This document shows positions 43,107 through 51,728 of a stretch of 64,000 nucleotides of DNA, piece after piece (positions within the stretch are counted from its first letter, which is position 1; each line of letters begins with the position of its first letter). A program made the translations under genes and the position numbers. The notes under the pieces were generated by a model, which saw only the letters and a list, made by a program, of their open reading frames with translations, was not told the DNA's origin and did no database searches. This DNA is from Leucothrix pacifica (lineage in GTDB: Bacteria; Pseudomonadota; Gammaproteobacteria; Thiotrichales; Thiotrichaceae). Location: assembly GCF_003172875.1 (NCBI RefSeq), contig NZ_QGKM01000043.1, forward strand, positions 34,026 through 98,025, in the 5' to 3' direction.

Positions 43107-44492
43107 CTACTTAGAAACAAGCTTATCCAAGCGATTCACCAAGTAAAATGGAATATTCACAAGCGTAAAGTCACGAGTCTGGCGATTACTCTTAGCGACC
43201 AAATGATTCACAGACGGCTTTGCTGAGCTGATTCGAACTGCTCTATCCGCTTGTTTTTTAATAACATAAGATTGCAGTGACTTAATCGTACCTGTGCTGC
43301 CTGCTTTTACTTCGACGGGTACAATAGTGTTGCCCGAGACAAACAGGTAATCGACCTCTGCCTGTGCTTCAGACTTTGGGGGATGCCAATAATACAACTC
43401 AGGATTCACATACTCAGCCTTAGCATAAAGCAATTGCTGACCCACAAACTGTTCAGCTAACGCTCCACGATTAGCCATTTCCAGATTCGCAGTCATTACT
43501 TCCTGAGCAGGCAGCCCTTGTGCTGATAGCAGTAAACCAATGTCTATAAACAAGAACTTGCTGATTCGTATTTTAGTTTCTGACCCCAGCGGAATCGCAT
43601 TGGCATTACTATGCAGCACTCGATAAAAAAGACGCGCCTCCTGAAACTGCTCTAATGCCATATTTAACTGGCGATTATTACCACTACTCTGGTTAGCAAT
43701 CTCATTCGCTTGCTTATGTGAGAACTGCTGACCGATTTGCCCCAGTATGCCATTGAAAAATGCGTTAAGTGTTAGAGAGCTTTGCGACCCACGATACTTG
43801 GCAAAATCGTCCTTATACGTCTGCAACAGTGCCGTTTGATACTTGAGAATATCCGCATGATTAAAATTGCTCTCAATACCGATTTGCACACAATGCGGCA
43901 TGCCACCAGTGAGGGTATATCTGCGCACCAAACCGAGCAGCTTTTCATGCAAACTTTCAGGAATAAGATGCATATTCTCTTGGGTCAGCATACTCAATGC
44001 TTTGAGTTCTTGCTTGGCGTTTATCGCTAGTAGAAACTCATCGAATCTCAATGGCCCCATGAAATAGGGCTCAATACGCCCGACCGGACTTGGAAGCTGG
44101 TAGTTGTTTAACACCTGATCTAACAGCGATCCTGTTAAAATGACTGCCAAATTCGGCATGTCTTCCCAAAAGTAACGCAGGCAAGAATAGGCAGAAGGTA
44201 TCGCTTGGGCTTCGTCCAGAAACAGTATTGCCGTACTGTCTTTGCTCAGTGACTCTCCGCTCAGCAGCGAAAAGTTGAATAGCAAATCATCAAGACGGTA
44301 TTGGTCGAATAATGGGGCGAGATCAGTATGACGTTCCAGGTTAATTTCGATAATTGGAATGCCCAGCGACTCAGCAGCTAAGCGCACCGAAGTTGTCTTA
44401 CCAACTTGCCGTGCGCCACGAATGACCAGAGGTTTGCGCTGCTTTTGTTGGTACCAGTTAGCGATGTCTTGGACGGCTTCTCGATGGAACAT
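43107..44492 (-). CDS. AAA ATPase with DUF4143 nuclease-like C-terminus (first copy)
   Basis: A 461-residue AAA_14/DUF4143 protein. Walker A is GARQVGKTT (26-34), Walker B is ILFLDEAQAIPS, and an arginine/sensor segment follows. The C-terminal domain has EAQAEVDYLFVSGNTIVPVEVKAGS, a PD-(D/E)xK-like core (E-D...EVK). Function unknown; the family is widespread and strain-variable, and has been linked to defence or toxin-antitoxin-like roles without proof. It is only distantly like the copy at 61115. No repeat array lies before this one. Confidence 0.85.
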   Translation of the reverse strand: MFHREAVQDIANWYQQKQRKPLVIRGARQVGKTTSVRLAAESLGIPIIEINLERHTDLAPLFDQYRLDDLLFNFSLLSGESLSKDSTAILFLDEAQAIPSAYSCLRYFWEDMPNLAVILTGSLLDQVLNNYQLPSPVGRIEPYFMGPLRFDEFLLAINAKQELKALSMLTQENMHLIPESLHEKLLGLVRRYTLTGGMPHCVQIGIESNFNHADILKYQTALLQTYKDDFAKYRGSQSSLTLNAFFNGILGQIGQQFSHKQANEIANQSSGNNRQLNMALEQFQEARLFYRVLHSNANAIPLGSETKIRISKFLFIDIGLLLSAQGLPAQEVMTANLEMANRGALAEQFVGQQLLYAKAEYVNPELYYWHPPKSEAQAEVDYLFVSGNTIVPVEVKAGSTGTIKSLQSYVIKKQADRAVRISSAKPSVNHLVAKSNRQTRDFTLVNIPFYLVNRLDKLVSK

Positions 44493-44589
44493 ATCTTCAC
44501 TTTAGTAATGAACTTGAATTAAAGTGTAACATTTAAATTTATTTTTTGTATTAAAGTGGTAGATTTAAGTTTTTGGGTTTTCAGTTATA

Positions 44590-44970
44590 TTAGCACTTTG
44601 TCTCTTCTGCGGTATGGCACACCGCCTCAATATTGTGCCCATCTGGATCGATAACAAACGCACCGTAATAGTCCGCGTGATACATCGCTCTGATGCCGGG
44701 CTTGCCGTTACACTTAGCACCGGCAGCCATTGCTGCTTCATAAAAGTCATCAACCTGTTGTCTAGTTTCGGCACTAAAAGCGATGTGCATGGGGCTTTGA
44801 ATTGTCTCATCAGGGCCAAACCAAAATGCTGCTGCTTCACCTTTGCCGTAACCAACCCAGCCTTGGTCTTCAGCGATTAACTCAATGTTTAGAGGCGCGA
44901 GGGTTTTTGAATAGAACTGCTTGCTTTGGTTTAAGTCTGATATGGCGATACCGATGTGATCGATAAGCAT
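44590..44970 (-). CDS. VOC-family (glyoxalase/bleomycin-resistance fold) protein
   Basis: A 126-residue protein with two beta-alpha-beta-beta-beta units. It starts LIDHIGIAISDLNQSKQFYS (metal His5) and ends YYGAFVIDPDGHNIEAVCH (Glu ligand). Members include lactoylglutathione lyases and ring-cleaving dioxygenases; this subgroup has no assigned reaction. It is followed by the orphan antitoxin gene on the same strand side. Confidence 0.87.
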   Translation of the reverse strand: MLIDHIGIAISDLNQSKQFYSKTLAPLNIELIAEDQGWVGYGKGEAAAFWFGPDETIQSPMHIAFSAETRQQVDDFYEAAMAAGAKCNGKPGIRAMYHADYYGAFVIDPDGHNIEAVCHTAEETKC

Positions 44971-44995
44971 GGTTTGTTCTCTTCAGTAAATGTGA

Positions 44996-45175
44996 TTATG
45001 ACCAGTTGAGTTTGCCACGACTCTTTTTAATCTCTTCGGGTTTAATACGCTTTTGCCGGGTTAGGCTCAGTAAGTGCCTCAAAGATTGTTCGACAGCTTC
45101 ACGCTTTGACTTGATTCCCGTTTCTTTGAGGACGTCTGAGATAAGTTTTTCATCAATAGATACAGTGGTTTTCAT
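44996..45175 (-). CDS. VapB-like ribbon-helix-helix antitoxin, orphan
   Basis: About 59 residues: MKTTVSIDEKLISDVLKETG then KSKREAVEQSLRHLLSLTRQ, the short ribbon-helix-helix pattern of type II antitoxins (DUF2191/VapB). No PIN-domain toxin follows on this strand; a VOC protein gene comes next. It is therefore an orphan or remnant. The ATG at 45175 is preferred over the upstream start at 45199, since family members begin MKTT. Confidence 0.7.
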   Translation of the reverse strand: MKTTVSIDEKLISDVLKETGIKSKREAVEQSLRHLLSLTRQKRIKPEEIKKSRGKLNWS

Positions 45176-45217
45176 GGTGATATCGTAGTATGAATGCATC
45201 TATTTGTGGAAGTGGTT

Positions 45218-45370
45218 ATGAAAACAAGTCAGGACGGTAGAGTCACAATACCTCAGAGGCTTCGTAAGCAGTTTGGGTTTCATGCTGGTACCGAAGTTGA
45301 GTTCGTGGAATTAGGCGGTCAGTTAGAGCGGCTCATTAAAATATATACCTTTTTATTTTGTGCGGTCTAA
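45218..45370 (+). pseudogene. Truncated AbrB/MazE-type antitoxin
   Basis: A 50-codon frame begins MKTSQDGRVTIPQRLRKQFG then FHAGTEVEFVELGGQ, the SpoVT-AbrB swapped-hairpin fold (GRVTIPxxLRxxxG). After residue 40 it loses similarity and runs into IYTFLFCAV before a stop, where relatives have a toxin-binding tail. No matching toxin follows; the VapBC pair downstream has its own antitoxin. Confidence 0.55.
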
Positions 45371-45412
45371 ACTAAGATAGATATACCTGTTGGATATACA
45401 AAGGAGTCACCA

Positions 45413-45649
45413 GTGGCAGCTACCATCACTAAAGTATTTAAAAGTAATCAGAGCCAAGCTGTGCGTTTGCCAAAGGCTGTAGCACTTCCAGAGTCCGTCA
45501 GAGAAGTGTGCATTGTTGCAGTAGGCAATATGAGAATTATAACTCCAGCTAATGAAAGCTGGGATGATTGGTTTGATCATCCACAAGCAACGGATGATTT
45601 TATGAATGACCGGCTACAGCCAGAAGATCAATTTAGAGAAAGCCTGTAA
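45413..45649 (+). CDS. vapB: VapB-family antitoxin
   Basis: A 78-residue antitoxin. The N-terminal AbrB-like DNA-binding fold reads KVFKSNQSQAVRLPKAV, and the acidic/aromatic tail (ESWDDWFDHP...DDFMNDR) is the part that fills the VapC active site. The GTG start has AAAGGAG upstream. A direct repeat GATATAC (45380-45386 and 45393-45399) lies just before it and may be its operator. It overlaps vapC by one base. Confidence 0.88.
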   Translation: MAATITKVFKSNQSQAVRLPKAVALPESVREVCIVAVGNMRIITPANESWDDWFDHPQATDDFMNDRLQPEDQFRESL

Positions 45650-46056
45650 TGATCAAGTATTTACTAGATACTAACATTGTCATCTATACAATTAAGAATC
45701 GACCTGAGGCAGTCCGGGAGGCCTTTAATCTCAATCAAGGTCAAATGGCTATTTCAACGGTAACTTGGTCAGAATTAGTTTTTGGTGTTGAACGCTCGAC
45801 TCGACCTGAGAAAAATCAAGCTGATATCGATGGTTTAGCGGCTAGGCTAACTGTGTTGGATTTTGGTGTAAAAGCAGCATCGCACTTTGCGCAGATTCGA
45901 GCTGAACTATACGCCAAAGGCACCCCGATTGGCCCCTATGACATGATGATTGCCGGGCATGCTCGTGCCGAAGGGCTGGTACTTGTTACAAATAACACCA
46001 AGGAGTTCGAACGAGTACCGGGGTTGAGGTTGGAGAACTGGGCGATTTTTGAATAA
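45649..46056 (+). CDS. vapC: VapC-family PIN-domain ribonuclease toxin
   Basis: A 135-residue PIN-domain RNase. Acidic catalytic residues are Asp7 (YLLDTNIVIY), Glu42 (WSELVFGVE) and Asp98 (GPYDMMIAGHA), followed by LVTNNTKEFERVPGLRLENW. Relatives cleave initiator tRNA or other structured RNA; the antitoxin blocks this. The pair looks intact and functional. Confidence 0.9.
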   Translation: MIKYLLDTNIVIYTIKNRPEAVREAFNLNQGQMAISTVTWSELVFGVERSTRPEKNQADIDGLAARLTVLDFGVKAASHFAQIRAELYAKGTPIGPYDMMIAGHARAEGLVLVTNNTKEFERVPGLRLENWAIFE

Positions 46057-46150
46057 CTACAGCCACAGCAATAAGCAAAAATCCGCCTAACCCCCCCACC
46101 CCAATCTTTGCTAACCTACAAACTGAGGATTTATTTACACCGGAGGAAAC

Positions 46151-47152
46151 ATGAAAAAGAACCTTACAGCACTCCTAGTAGGCGCAGCATTAGCCGTTTC
46201 AGTCAGTGCAGTCAGCGCGGACAACAAAGATTACGTACTAAACACAGCATCAACAGGTGGAACCTACCACCCGGTTGGTACCGCAATCTCAACACTTTCA
46301 AAAATTAAACTACTTCCAAAAGAGAAGTTCAGCCTGACCGCAGTAAACTCAGCGGGTTCTGGTGCTAACGTTCAGGCGATGGGCGCGGGCACAGCTGACT
46401 TTGCCATCTTGCAGGGACTTTACGGTTCTTATGCAGCAACGGGTACTGGCCCGATTTCTGAAAAGCAGGAAAACATGCGTTCAGTATCTATGTTGTGGCA
46501 AAACGTTGAGCAATTCGTGGTATCAACGGATGCAGCGAAGACCGGAACCATGGCTGATATGGTCGCGCTGAAAGGCGAGACTGTTGGTATGGGTAAGCAA
46601 AACTCAGGAACCATCGGTTCTAACAAGGTATTGATGTCGGGCCTAGGTGTTGAAATCGAGAAAGACTACAAATTAATGCACGCAGGCTACGGCCCAACCG
46701 CTGATGCAATGGCGAATGGTCAGGTAGCGGCAGCGGGTATTCCATCAGGTCCACCAACAGGTGCGATCACTAAGCTGATGGCGGCGAATCAGGGTAAATT
46801 CACCGTATTGAATGTGACGGATGAAGAGCTGAAAGCAATGGACGGTGGCCGTAATCTTTGGGTGCCTTACAAAATTGCTGCGGGTACTTACCCTGGTCAG
46901 GAAAAGGATATCGATACCATTGCACAGCCTAACTTCTTAGCGGTTAATGCAAGTGTGGATGAGAATCACGTTTATCTGCTGACCAAGACTATCTATGAGA
47001 ACCTGCCATTCCTGAACGCGATTCACAAAGCGACTAAGGCAATGGACACTAGTAAAGCGATGGCTGGTTTACCAGTTCCTCTGCACCCTGGTGCGGCGCG
47101 TTACTATAAAGAGATCGGACTGGAAATTCCTGAGCACTTGATGGCGAAGTAA
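46151..47152 (+). CDS. TAXI-family TRAP solute-binding protein (second system)
   Basis: A 333-residue periplasmic protein with a signal peptide (LAVSVSAVSA, cut near residue 24). The mature N-terminus YVLNTASTGGTYHPVGTAIS is the TAXI pattern; VGMGKQNSGTIGSNKVLMSGLG and GLPVPLHPGAARYYKEIGL follow. It has a strong GGAGGAAAC ribosome site. It differs considerably from the first TAXI protein and lacks its cysteines, so a different solute is likely. Permease at 47314. Confidence 0.92.
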   Translation: MKKNLTALLVGAALAVSVSAVSADNKDYVLNTASTGGTYHPVGTAISTLSKIKLLPKEKFSLTAVNSAGSGANVQAMGAGTADFAILQGLYGSYAATGTGPISEKQENMRSVSMLWQNVEQFVVSTDAAKTGTMADMVALKGETVGMGKQNSGTIGSNKVLMSGLGVEIEKDYKLMHAGYGPTADAMANGQVAAAGIPSGPPTGAITKLMAANQGKFTVLNVTDEELKAMDGGRNLWVPYKIAAGTYPGQEKDIDTIAQPNFLAVNASVDENHVYLLTKTIYENLPFLNAIHKATKAMDTSKAMAGLPVPLHPGAARYYKEIGLEIPEHLMAK

Positions 47153-47212
47153 TTTCAGGCTAATCAAACAGTCTATACTGCCATCGCCTCGACAGGTCTG
47201 GCAGCGCAAAAG

Positions 47213-47247
47213 GGCGGTAGCTTGCAATAAGTGACTACCGCCTTTTT
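47213..47247 (+). terminator. Terminator between second TAXI binding-protein and permease genes
   Basis: GGCGGTAG (47213-47220) pairs with CTACCGCC (47235-47242), extended by flanking A-T pairs, and is followed by five T. As in the first TAXI system, it sits between binding protein and permease, so it likely sets their ratio. Confidence 0.8.
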
Positions 47248-47313
47248 GTTTCAAAATTTTATTCAAAAGCACCTCAAGTAGCGAAATAAACGAGCCAGAT
47301 AAGTGAGCCAGAG

Positions 47314-49524
47314 ATGAGCAGCGAACAGACCAGCCCTGAGATTGATATATTGCCCACCCATAACATTCGTGATGAATGGTTGTTGTTAGAAGGGCAGAGC
47401 AAGTCGCCATTACAATGGGCGGTTGCTGCGTTTGCCGTCGTGTTTGGACTGTGGCATATCCTCACCAATTTGTATTTGAATGAGCCGGGTATGTGGCAAA
47501 ACGCCATTCACTTTGCCGGTTTTGCGTTTCTGGCCTCGACCATTTACAGCGCCTTTGGCCATAAAACGGATGAGCCTTGGGCGATTAAATTAGATATTAT
47601 TTATGGCTTAGTGGTGGCTGCCGCAGCGCTTTGGGTGGCAGGCTCTGAGTCACGTTTGTATGAAGATACGCTGGCGGTAACAGGGCAGGCGTGGCAGTTT
47701 AATATCATCGACTGGGCGGCAGGTTTTATTCTGTTGTTTGCAGCGTTGGATTTGTCGCGGCGGGTATCAGGTTGGGTTATTCCGATTTTGATTACCTTGT
47801 CGCTGACCTATATTCTATTCTTTGGTGAGCATCTGCCGGGCGTTTTCCGCACCGCCAGTTTGCCGCTAAATGACGTGATGTTCCGTTCCTTGTATAACGA
47901 TGAAGGTATGTTCGGCATCCTGGCCAGCATCTCATCTACTAATATCACCCTGTTTATGATTTTCGGAGGCTTTTTAGTGGTCTCCGGTGCCAGTGATTTT
48001 GTCATCGAGGTGTCCAAATTAGTCGCCGGACGGGTGCGCGGTGGGGCAGCGTTTGTTGCCGTTTTATCCTCAGCACTCACGGGAACAATTAGCGGCTCAG
48101 CCATTGCTAATACCGCCTCAACCGGAGTCATTACCATCCCGCTGATGAAGTCGAATGGCTTCCGTGCGAAGTTTGCCGGTGGTGTAGAAGCTGCTGCCTC
48201 AACCGGTGGCCAGCTGATGCCACCAATTATGGGCGCGGGTGCGTTCGTTATGGCCAGCTATACATCGATTCCGTACTCCACGATTGTTGCAGTATCGGTG
48301 GTTCCGGCAATTCTGTATTTCCTCTCGGTGGCCTTTATCGTGCGCATCGAAGCCGTGAAATATAAGGTGGGTGATAATCAGGATATGACGATTGATAAGG
48401 GCAAAATTGTCTCGGGAGGCCTGACTTTTGTGATTCCGCTGACGGTGATGATCTGGCTATTAATGAGTGGTGTGACGCCGAGTTACGCAGCGTCTTGGGC
48501 GATTGCTACCTTGATTGTGGTGTCATGGGGTGCGACGCTGGTGGCGAAAATGGCCAACCGCCCAGACTTCGTACCGACCTTTATGGGCCCTGCCAAAATT
48601 TCAGAAGCGCTGATGTTTGGTATGCGCGCCTCGATTCTCACCGGTATATTGCTGGTCGCCATCGGTATTATGAACAACGCCATTGTAACCTCGGGTATCG
48701 GCAACGCCTTCTCGCTGATGATTGCGCAGTGGTCGCAAGGCTCGATTGTCGTGGCCATCGTACTGATTGGTATCGCGTCCTTGGTATTGGGAATGGGCTT
48801 ACCGGTGACGGCGGCTTATATCATTCTGGCTATTTTAAGTGCGCCAGCCTTAGCAGGCATTCTGGCTGATGGTGTCATCGTGGATATGCTGGTCAAAGGT
48901 TTATCTGACCCCACGCATCAGGCCATGTTTATGCTGATTGATAACCCGCTCATTGCCAAAATCGGGGAGGGCATGACGAGGCCGGAGGCGCTGGATTTAA
49001 TGGCATCCGTACCATTTGAAGTGGCGATTACACTGCGCCCGCTAATGGTAGACGCCGAGTTATTAACGACGTATCTGCTGATTGCTCACCTCATTGTATT
49101 CTGGCTGAGTCAGGACAGTAACGTTACACCACCTGTGTGTTTGGCTGCCTTTACCGCAGCGGGTATTGCCAAATCAAAGCCGATGGCGACGGGTTTTCAG
49201 GCGTGGAAAATTGCTAAGGGTCTGTACATCGTGCCATTGATGTTTGCCTATACGCCGTTAATTAGCGGGAATTGGTTTGAGATTTGCCAGATCGGATTCT
49301 TTGCGCTGTTTGGCATTTACGCGATTAATGCGCTGATCCAGTACTACGCGGAAGGGCCACTGAAGATTTGGCATGTGCCGTTATTAGTATTGGGTCTTGT
49401 CGGCGCATTCTGGCCATTACATTGGATTGCGAATATTGTTGGCGCAGCGATTGTGGTGTTTGTGGTGGTGAGTACGTCGCGGAGTGAAAATTCAACTGCA
49501 TTACCTAGCTCGAATATTTCATAA
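47314..49524 (+). CDS. TAXI-type TRAP transporter, fused permease (second system)
   Basis: A 736-residue polytopic fused permease. Blocks: SSALTGTISGSAIANTASTGVITIPLMKSNGF, MPPIMGAGAFVMASYTSIPYS, LGMGLPVTAAYIILAILSAPA and DSNVTPPVCLAAFTAAGIAKSKP. The C-terminal soluble insert of the first system is absent. Between about residues 520 and 590 there is an extra loop with PTHQAMFMLIDNPLIAKI typical of one TAXI subgroup. No regulator or Usp gene is attached. Confidence 0.92.
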   Translation: MSSEQTSPEIDILPTHNIRDEWLLLEGQSKSPLQWAVAAFAVVFGLWHILTNLYLNEPGMWQNAIHFAGFAFLASTIYSAFGHKTDEPWAIKLDIIYGLVVAAAALWVAGSESRLYEDTLAVTGQAWQFNIIDWAAGFILLFAALDLSRRVSGWVIPILITLSLTYILFFGEHLPGVFRTASLPLNDVMFRSLYNDEGMFGILASISSTNITLFMIFGGFLVVSGASDFVIEVSKLVAGRVRGGAAFVAVLSSALTGTISGSAIANTASTGVITIPLMKSNGFRAKFAGGVEAAASTGGQLMPPIMGAGAFVMASYTSIPYSTIVAVSVVPAILYFLSVAFIVRIEAVKYKVGDNQDMTIDKGKIVSGGLTFVIPLTVMIWLLMSGVTPSYAASWAIATLIVVSWGATLVAKMANRPDFVPTFMGPAKISEALMFGMRASILTGILLVAIGIMNNAIVTSGIGNAFSLMIAQWSQGSIVVAIVLIGIASLVLGMGLPVTAAYIILAILSAPALAGILADGVIVDMLVKGLSDPTHQAMFMLIDNPLIAKIGEGMTRPEALDLMASVPFEVAITLRPLMVDAELLTTYLLIAHLIVFWLSQDSNVTPPVCLAAFTAAGIAKSKPMATGFQAWKIAKGLYIVPLMFAYTPLISGNWFEICQIGFFALFGIYAINALIQYYAEGPLKIWHVPLLVLGLVGAFWPLHWIANIVGAAIVVFVVVSTSRSENSTALPSSNIS

Positions 49525-49889
49525 GAAAGAGCGAAGCCTGTTCAACGCATTGATATAATAAATGTTTCGCCAAGAACGTTTCGTTAAGAAACAAAACAGG
49601 ACTCGCTATCATTGATTCTACGACAGAAACCCTTCGTTTTCTTCCCGTTTCTCATTTAACGATTCGCGGGTGTAGTTCAGGATACCCAGCACGTTTCCTA
49701 TGCGGATCACCCACTACAAGGCCTGTTGGCTCAACGGGTTTATCAATTCGCATGAGTGTCACTAAAAATGACACGATCATAATAATCGTACCAATTTAGG
49801 TGTCATGGAATAATTAAGTCAGCAATGCTAGATCAAGAGAATTGAAGTTCCTGCCTGAGAAGTGGCCTCTCAGGCAGGTTAATGACCAG
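49525..49889. other. Intergenic region after the second TAXI operon
   Basis: About 365 bp with no convincing gene. On the plus strand a short frame ending near 49755 reads YADHPLQGLLAQRVYQFA and stops; it could be the tail of a lost gene but I cannot name it. ACGAT/ATCGT repeats occur near 49770-49790. The right end holds the terminator of the convergent gene. Confidence 0.35.
49850..49878 (-). terminator. Hairpin after the triple-repeat protein gene
   Basis: CCTGCCTGAGA (49850-49860) and TCTCAGGCAGG (49868-49878) form a perfect 11-pair stem with a 7-base loop, eleven bases beyond the stop of the leftward gene. No long T-run follows, but the strength and place indicate a terminator, perhaps for both strands. 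Confidence 0.65.
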
Positions 49890-51728
49890 TTATTGAGGGC
49901 AGGTTGCTAACTCAACAAACTTACTCGTCGTTCCATTACCTACAACATACAGCTTTGAAGGAATAGGTGGAAACTCAGATCTTCCGCCATCTGGGACATA
50001 CTTGGTTAATACAAACAGACGCCCTCTATCCTCAATAATTTTCTCTACGTCCCCAATCGCGCTATCTATTTCAAGACCACTGTCGGCGAGCTTAACTTGG
50101 TACTCTCTAATGCCATTATTAGGGAAAGATCCATTGTAGTAGTAGGCAAAATAATCCATTCCATTAAAGTAATAGAAATTATTTATCGTGGTAGATATAG
50201 AGACGCCACTCGCAACATTACTACCTGTCCTCAAAAGCTTCACGGGACTCCAATCTAAGTCACCACTAATCCGCCACCAAGTTGTATAGCTATGAGGGAG
50301 CCCAGAGCCTATAAATTTACTTTTTACAGAGAAATGAAGCGCATCACCCTGACCATCAACCCGTTCAATTGTGTTTTCGTAAAGGCTTGTATCAGATATT
50401 TGCCTAATGCCAGACGGTGCATTATACAACACTATATCTTTCAATAAATCACCCTGCTCAACTAACTGCTGCCCATCATGCGCAAACAGATAACGCCCAG
50501 CTTGGGTGAAATAAAACACGCCCTTATAAGCGCCCAGTGCAGCGGTAGGTTGATCACTCTCAACAGCAGAGACTTTGGTTAACACACCGTCTACCTCCAT
50601 CCACAAGACTTGTTCAGATCCCACATCACCTTCTAGGTAATAACGTCGTCCACTGATAACTCCAAGTTCACCAGCAACGCCCGTTGGCTTAATCTCAGTA
50701 GAAGGGAAAATAACTGGCTCTGAAGGCGATAAGCTGCTTAATTGTGTATTGGCCGCGGTTCCGTCTGTTTCATAAGTATTGCCACAGAACTCAACCACCG
50801 ATTTTTGCGTATTAGCCGACACTTCAACACTTACCTTTGCGCTATTGGTTCTCCCTTGTTCATCGACAAACTGATACCAAAAAGAGTCTGTACCAGAGAA
50901 ATCTGCGGGTGGGGTATAACGTATGTTTTCACCAAAAATACGAGTCTTACCGCCTTCCTTTGACCACTCATTGGCGCCCTCAATCTTCAAGCCAGACCCA
51001 ATATCATTGCTTAACACTGGAATATTAACCCGTAAACCATTACTCGCTGTTGCCGTATCTGGCGTACCCACCGGCCACGAAGAGTTATTACTTTCTTTTA
51101 GCGAAACGACAACCTTTGCTGAATTTTTTCTCCCCCACTGATCTTCAAAAACATACCAAAATTCATCTTGCTGATCTCCTCGTGCCTCTCCATATTGCTG
51201 GTAACTAATTTCATTATCTGCACTTATCCAAGCTTTCCCCTTATTGACTGACCACTCATTAACCTCTGCAAGCTTCAGGCCAATACCCGTATCATTCTCC
51301 AGTACTGCGATTTTTACAACGGAGCCGTAATCAGCGTTAATTGTGTCAGTATTCGCCACGGGCCAATTAGAAGATGGAGTACTTAAAATGACATTGACAA
51401 ACACTTTGGCTGCATTGGTTCGCCCTTCACCATCCTTGAGTACATACCAAAACGAATCACTACCAGTAAAGTCTTTATAAGGCGAATAGCTTAAGGTTTT
51501 TCTATCTGCATTGATGGTGATACGCCCCCATTTTTTGGAGGACTCATTTACACTTAAAATTTCTAAGTGATTCCCTATATCATTACTAATCACAGGAATA
51601 GACACCGACTGATTTTGCACTGTAGATGATTTATCAGTGACCCCCACTGGCCACTCACTTGCAATGGATGGATTAGCGAACAGTGTAATGAATATTGATA
51701 AAGTCAGTTTTTTATTAATCATTATCAT
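49890..51728 (-). CDS. Secreted protein with three tandem Ig-like repeats
   Basis: A 612-residue exported protein (signal peptide LSIFITLFANPSIAS, cut near 23). Residues about 25-310 hold three repeats of ~93 residues. Each begins WPV-x(3)-D, has IPVLxND near its start, NEWS or NESS, and ends DSFWYxFxDxxGRTNSAKVxV. This is a cadherin-like/Big_9 type fold as in adhesins. Residues about 320-612 look like a propeller-type or adhesion head (GAYKGVFYFTQAGRYLFAH, NNFYYFNGMDYFAYYYNG) without a known family. Only two Cys, one near the repeat end (VEFCGNTY) and one at the C-terminus (TCPQ). Probably a surface or extracellular protein; no secretion partner is adjacent. Confidence 0.7.
   Translation of the reverse strand: MIMINKKLTLSIFITLFANPSIASEWPVGVTDKSSTVQNQSVSIPVISNDIGNHLEILSVNESSKKWGRITINADRKTLSYSPYKDFTGSDSFWYVLKDGEGRTNAAKVFVNVILSTPSSNWPVANTDTINADYGSVVKIAVLENDTGIGLKLAEVNEWSVNKGKAWISADNEISYQQYGEARGDQQDEFWYVFEDQWGRKNSAKVVVSLKESNNSSWPVGTPDTATASNGLRVNIPVLSNDIGSGLKIEGANEWSKEGGKTRIFGENIRYTPPADFSGTDSFWYQFVDEQGRTNSAKVSVEVSANTQKSVVEFCGNTYETDGTAANTQLSSLSPSEPVIFPSTEIKPTGVAGELGVISGRRYYLEGDVGSEQVLWMEVDGVLTKVSAVESDQPTAALGAYKGVFYFTQAGRYLFAHDGQQLVEQGDLLKDIVLYNAPSGIRQISDTSLYENTIERVDGQGDALHFSVKSKFIGSGLPHSYTTWWRISGDLDWSPVKLLRTGSNVASGVSISTTINNFYYFNGMDYFAYYYNGSFPNNGIREYQVKLADSGLEIDSAIGDVEKIIEDRGRLFVLTKYVPDGGRSEFPPIPSKLYVVGNGTTSKFVELATCPQ

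Noticed and set aside
46108..46308. A gene overlapping the start of the second TAXI binding protein
   Set aside because: It is an out-of-frame shadow of a clear signal-peptide-bearing gene with a strong ribosome site.
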